In this document: piece by piece, positions 60,992 through 64,000 of the stretch
How positions within the stretch are numbered: the first letter of the stretch is position 1
How the letters are laid out: every line of letters begins with the position of its first letter
DNA from: Chloroflexota bacterium
GTDB taxonomy: Bacteria; Chloroflexota; UBA11872; VXNJ01
Assembly (NCBI GenBank): GCA_026707405.1
Contig: JAPOWW010000003.1
Span: 310,001 to 374,000, forward strand
Reading direction: 5' to 3'
DNA: 64,000 bases
The notes under the pieces: model-generated
Told to the model about the DNA's origin: nothing
Database searches by the model: none
The model's input: the letters and a program-made list of their open reading frames with translations, nothing else
Position numbers and translations under genes: made by a program

Positions 60992-63193
60992 TTGCCCAGA
61001 TCTGGCAGCCCACGACTAAAGCGTTCCACCTCGACTCCCGCCCGATTGTCCCTACCGATCGGGACGTATCAGATAGTCGGCCTCGTTCTGACCGTGATTT
61101 CAGTGCTGGCGCTTATAGGGCTGGCCACGGAGGATGGGATCGTGGCGGGGGCGGTGGGCGGCGCGCTGGCCGAGCTCTTCGGCCGTCCGGCTTGGCTTTC
61201 GGTATTCGTGCTGTTGGCCATCGGTGTGACTACGTTCGCGTCCGGTTTTACCAAGGTCCGGCTTGTCAGCGCGCCTGTCATGGCGATAGCGGTCGTGTTC
61301 GTGTCGGCGCTTTCGGGATTGACACATCTTGCAACCGGGTTGGGCGCGCAACAGTCGGGACCCACAGGCGGAGGGCTTCTCGGCCGGGCCGTCGGATGGA
61401 ACATGGTCGTGGCGCTCGGATATCCGGGCGCCTACACGGTGCTGATCATTTTGATTGTGCTTGTGCTCGCGTTCGCGCTGCTGCGCCCCGGGCCGGGTCT
61501 TGGGTACGTGGCGGCTTTGGGCCGGTTTGTGATCGAAGTATCGCGCTCGATTCGTCGACTTGCCGTGGCAGCGGCGGTGAGACTGGAGGCGCGTCTGCGG
61601 GCGCTCGAAGGCGCCCGTGGGAAATCGGCTAACGTGCCTTCCCGTAAGCGCGGTGCCGCGACGAAAGTCAAGGACGACAAGTGGCAACAGGCTCCTCTCA
61701 TCAAAGTCAAATCGCCTCCGGTCCAGCCCGCGGACGGAAATCAGGTAGCCGCAGAGGAGGAATCCGAGACGGAAGACGCGGGTCGATGGCGGCTGCCACC
61801 GTTTGACTTTCTTGACCAGCCGAACAGGTCGAGAGGGGTTACAGACGAAGAGATCGCCGAAAACGCCGCGGTCATCGAGTCGACGCTCGCGAGCTTCAAC
61901 GTCGAAGCGAGGGTGCAGGAAGCCATTCCGGGGCCGGTCGTGACTCAATACTGCGTCAGTCCGGGATCGGGCGTAAAAGTCGCCAGGATTACCGCGCTTG
62001 CGAACGACCTCGCGCTGGCCCTTTCGGCCAAGAGCATCCGGGTCGAGGCTCCGGTGCCGGGTCGCCCGTTCGTAGGACTCGAGTTCCCGAACCGCAAGCC
62101 GGCGACGGTCACCTTGCGCGAACTGATGGAGTCGGAAGAGTACCAGTCCATGGACGTCCCGCTGCGCCTGCTGGTGGGGAAGACGGTGGCGGACGACGCC
62201 AAGATAGATACGCTTTCGACTATGCCGCACCTCCTGATCGCCGGATCGACGGGTGCGGGCAAGTCGGTCTTCCTGAACAGTGTGATCCTGAGCCTGCTGT
62301 TTCAGCATCACCCGGACGAGCTGCGGTTGATTCTGATCGATCCGAAGATGGTGGAGCTTGTGGCGTTCAACGACATCCCGCACCTGATGATGCCGGTGGT
62401 GGTGAGACCGGACGAGGTCGTAAACGTGCTCGCGTGGGCGTCGCGCGAGATGGGTCTGAGATACAAGACTTTGTCGGATACCGGCTACCGGAACTTGCAG
62501 TCCTACAACCAAGACGCGGAAGCCGAGGGCAGGGAGAAAATGCCCTACATAGTGGTAATCGTCGATGAACTGGCGGACCTCATGATGACGGCTTCGGCGG
62601 ACGTCGAGCGGCATCTTTGCCGACTGGCGCAAATGGCGCGCGCGGTGGGTATACACCTGATCATCGCAACCCAGCGTCCGTCGGTCGACGTGCTAACGGG
62701 ACTGATAAAGGCCAACTTCCCCACTCGCGTCGCGTTCATGGTAAGCAGCCAGGTCGACTCGCGGACGATTCTCGACTCCGCCGGCGCGGAGCGGCTGGTC
62801 GGGCGCGGCGACATGCTCTATTCGTCATCGGAATCGAGTCGCAGCGTTCGGCTCCAGGGGGCTTATTCGTCCGATTCGGAGATAAAGAAGGTGGTCAAGT
62901 TCTGGGCGAAACAGGGCGATTTGGCGCGAATTACGCCCGAGGAGGTCGCCGCCGCCGCTGAAGAGCCGGACGAGTCGGAGATGGAGCTATTCGAGGAGGC
63001 AGCGGATATCGTTCGGCAGCATAGCTTCGCGTCGGCGGCGCTGCTTCAGCGGGAGCTCCAGATCGGCAACAAGCTCGCCAGAAGACTTATCGAAATGCTG
63101 GAGCGGCAGGGGCTGGTGGGGCCGCCGATCGAGGGCCGTCCCAGCCGCGAAGTGCTGACTCAGGGCGTGCTGGAGCCGGAAGAGGTCGCATAG
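60992..63193 (+). CDS. ftsK: FtsK/SpoIIIE-family DNA translocase
   Basis: This 733-residue protein has four or so membrane segments in residues 20-175, a charged linker, the alpha/beta motor from about residue 280 with Walker A IAGSTGAGKSVFLNS and Walker B VVIVDELADLMM, and a C-terminal winged-helix gamma domain (ALLQRELQIGNKLARRLIEMLE). It pumps chromosomal DNA through the division septum and acts on the terminus region. The start is TTG at 60992, with AAGGAG 5 nt upstream. A shadow frame of 518 codons lies on the opposite strand and is not real. Confidence 0.93.
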   Translation: MPRSGSPRLKRSTSTPARLSLPIGTYQIVGLVLTVISVLALIGLATEDGIVAGAVGGALAELFGRPAWLSVFVLLAIGVTTFASGFTKVRLVSAPVMAIAVVFVSALSGLTHLATGLGAQQSGPTGGGLLGRAVGWNMVVALGYPGAYTVLIILIVLVLAFALLRPGPGLGYVAALGRFVIEVSRSIRRLAVAAAVRLEARLRALEGARGKSANVPSRKRGAATKVKDDKWQQAPLIKVKSPPVQPADGNQVAAEEESETEDAGRWRLPPFDFLDQPNRSRGVTDEEIAENAAVIESTLASFNVEARVQEAIPGPVVTQYCVSPGSGVKVARITALANDLALALSAKSIRVEAPVPGRPFVGLEFPNRKPATVTLRELMESEEYQSMDVPLRLLVGKTVADDAKIDTLSTMPHLLIAGSTGAGKSVFLNSVILSLLFQHHPDELRLILIDPKMVELVAFNDIPHLMMPVVVRPDEVVNVLAWASREMGLRYKTLSDTGYRNLQSYNQDAEAEGREKMPYIVVIVDELADLMMTASADVERHLCRLAQMARAVGIHLIIATQRPSVDVLTGLIKANFPTRVAFMVSSQVDSRTILDSAGAERLVGRGDMLYSSSESSRSVRLQGAYSSDSEIKKVVKFWAKQGDLARITPEEVAAAAEEPDESEMELFEEAADIVRQHSFASAALLQRELQIGNKLARRLIEMLERQGLVGPPIEGRPSREVLTQGVLEPEEVA

Positions 63194-63239
63194 GCAACGC
63201 GGGCGCGGCTTGCTCCTCCGTTCTCCCTGAGTTCGCTGG

Positions 63240-63345
63240 AGGGAGTGGTTCGACAAGCTCACCACGAACGGAGAAAGGGCGGGGGCGCGGAAGCGCGGGG
63301 ATTCACCCTCACCCTAACCCTCTCCCTCCAGGGAGAGGGAATGGA
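63240..63345. repeat. Dispersed intergenic repeat patch between ftsK and selD
   Basis: The gap holds two repeat types of the kind scattered through many bacterial genomes: GTGGTTCGACAAGCTCACCA at about 63246-63265, and a 22-bp palindrome at 63318-63339 with arms CCCTCTCCCT and AGGGAGAGGG around CC, embedded in repeated CACCCTAACCCT text. No gene or mobile-element end is recognisable between 63194 and 63484. Confidence 0.5.
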
Positions 63346-63484
63346 TTCGCGTTTTGCGGTAAAGACGACTCGGGGGGAATGGCGGATCAAGTTGAGGAAT
63401 CCGGCTGAAGCCTTCGATGAGATGATGGCTCTTAGGTCTGTGATTTATGCTGAATAGCGTTGTTTATGAAGGATGCCGGTGAGG

Positions 63485-64000
63485 ATGTCCGATTCGAAGA
63501 CTGCTCCACGGCTGACTCAGTACTCGCACGGCGCCGGGTGAGGCTGCAAGCTCAGTAGAAGCCAGCTAGCGCAGGTTCTGCGCTCGTTTCCGGCCATCGA
63601 CGACGCCAGGGTGATCCTCGGCGCCGACGCGGCTGACGATGCCGCCGTGTACCGTCTTTCGGACGATAAGGCGCTCGTGTTCACGGCTGACTTTTTCACG
63701 CCGATTGTGGACGATCCTTACGATTTCGGGCGCATCGCCGCCGCCAACGCGCTGAGTGATGTTTATGCAGTCGGCGGCACGCCGTTCGCCGCTCTTAACA
63801 TCGTCTGCTTTCCCAAGGACGATTTACCGGCGGAGGTCCTGTCGGGGATTCTGCGGGGCGGACGAGACAAGGCGGAAGAGGCGGGCGTAGTGATTCTGGG
63901 CGGACACACGATAGACGATCCAGAGCCGAAATACGGTCTCTCGGTCACAGGCTCGATCCACCCTGACAGGGTAGTCACGAACGCGGGCGCAAAACCCGGC
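63485..64000 (+). CDS. selD: Selenophosphate synthetase SelD, selenocysteine-containing, truncated by window edge (TGA at 63539-63541)
   Basis: Reading TGA at 63539-63541 as selenocysteine yields an open frame to the window end, 172 codons. It starts MSDSKTAPRLTQYSHGAG, then Sec19-GCKLS, the active-site block of SelD where family members have Sec or Cys, followed by the catalytic Lys22. Further SelD blocks are ADAADDAAVY, VFTADFFTPIVDDPYDFGRI, AANALSDVYAVGGTPFAALN and GHTIDDPEPKYGLSVTG. Ordinary gene calling would break or miss it. SelD makes selenophosphate from selenide and ATP for Sec-tRNA synthesis, complementing selB at 18 kb. The start ATG at 63485 gives the usual short N-terminus. Confidence 0.92.
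63539..63584 (+). promoter_or_regulatory. Sec codon and candidate SECIS hairpin of selD
   Basis: Downstream of the TGA (63539-63541), AGCGCAG at 63568-63574 pairs perfectly with CTGCGCT at 63578-63584 around a GTT loop, a 7-bp stem. Its top, GCAGGTTCTGC, strongly resembles the apical GCAGGTCTGC of the E. coli fdhF SECIS. The loop begins 33 nt after the TGA, within but near the long end of the bacterial range. This is a candidate only. Confidence 0.6.

Noticed and set aside
59658-61013. A 451-codon minus-strand frame across RNase J
   Set aside because: It is antisense to a well-supported enzyme, with low-complexity composition and no family match; it is a by-product of GC-rich codon use.
61100-62656. 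A 518-codon open frame on the minus strand inside ftsK
   Set aside because: It lies wholly within a clear FtsK gene, has no recognisable domain and an Arg/His/Gln-rich composition typical of antisense frames in GC-rich genes.

Overview
The window is about 64 kb of GC-rich, gene-dense bacterial chromosome. Many genes begin with TTG or GTG. The gene content (a soluble reductive-dehalogenase-like Fe-S protein, a DUF4438 protein, an archaeal-style HerA/NurA/Mre11/Rad50 set, an rpsO-pnp-dapB-asd-dapA-rnj-ftsK housekeeping run, and a selenocysteine system) fits a free-living Chloroflexota of the Dehalococcoidia/SAR202 type. That assignment is an inference from gene families, not from a marker-gene search. 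I saw no rRNA, tRNA, CRISPR array, insertion sequence or prophage.

Layout. (1) 1-6187, minus strand: a DNA-end-processing operon in the order Mre11, Rad50 (no zinc hook), NurA, a small HAS-barrel-like protein, and HerA cut by the window edge. (2) 6.2-11 kb: a sugar-nucleotide-type epimerase, an RdhA-like protein, a cupin, a tiny membrane protein and an alpha/beta hydrolase. (3) 11-17 kb, minus strand: a surface-glycan block (GT2 transferase, flippase, large GT-C-like membrane protein, GDP-mannose dehydratase). (4) 17-28.9 kb: DUF4438 protein, the selenocysteine elongation factor SelB, assorted oxidoreductases, a selenocysteine glutathione peroxidase hidden by an in-frame TGA, serine hydroxymethyltransferase, a tandem PC4-like protein and a nitroreductase-methyltransferase fusion. 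(5) 28.9-39 kb: epimerase, two TrkA-type subunits, NIPSNAP, SDR, nitroreductase, an ABC-2 exporter with two permeases, a B12-radical SAM enzyme, a zinc-ribbon protein and a zinc alcohol dehydrogenase. (6) 39-47 kb, minus strand: isoleucyl-tRNA synthetase with an AlaX-like editing protein, an SH3b protein, and a second large membrane protein broken by an in-frame amber codon. (7) 47-52.7 kb: glutamine synthetase, a sugar-nucleotide SDR, RicT plus DNA polymerase III delta-prime, and a DUF3105 protein. (8) 52.7-64 kb: rpsO with an apparent leader attenuator, pnp, dapB, asd, dapA, uracil-DNA glycosylase, RNase J, FtsK, and the start of selD, itself a selenoprotein with TGA at its active site.

The strongest biological thread is selenium. 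SelB, a Sec-containing glutathione peroxidase and a Sec-containing SelD are all in this window. Both selenoprotein genes are split or lost if TGA is read only as stop, and each TGA is followed by a stem-loop at a spacing compatible with a bacterial SECIS. selA and selC (tRNA-Sec) were not found here and should lie elsewhere, with selA possibly just past the right edge.
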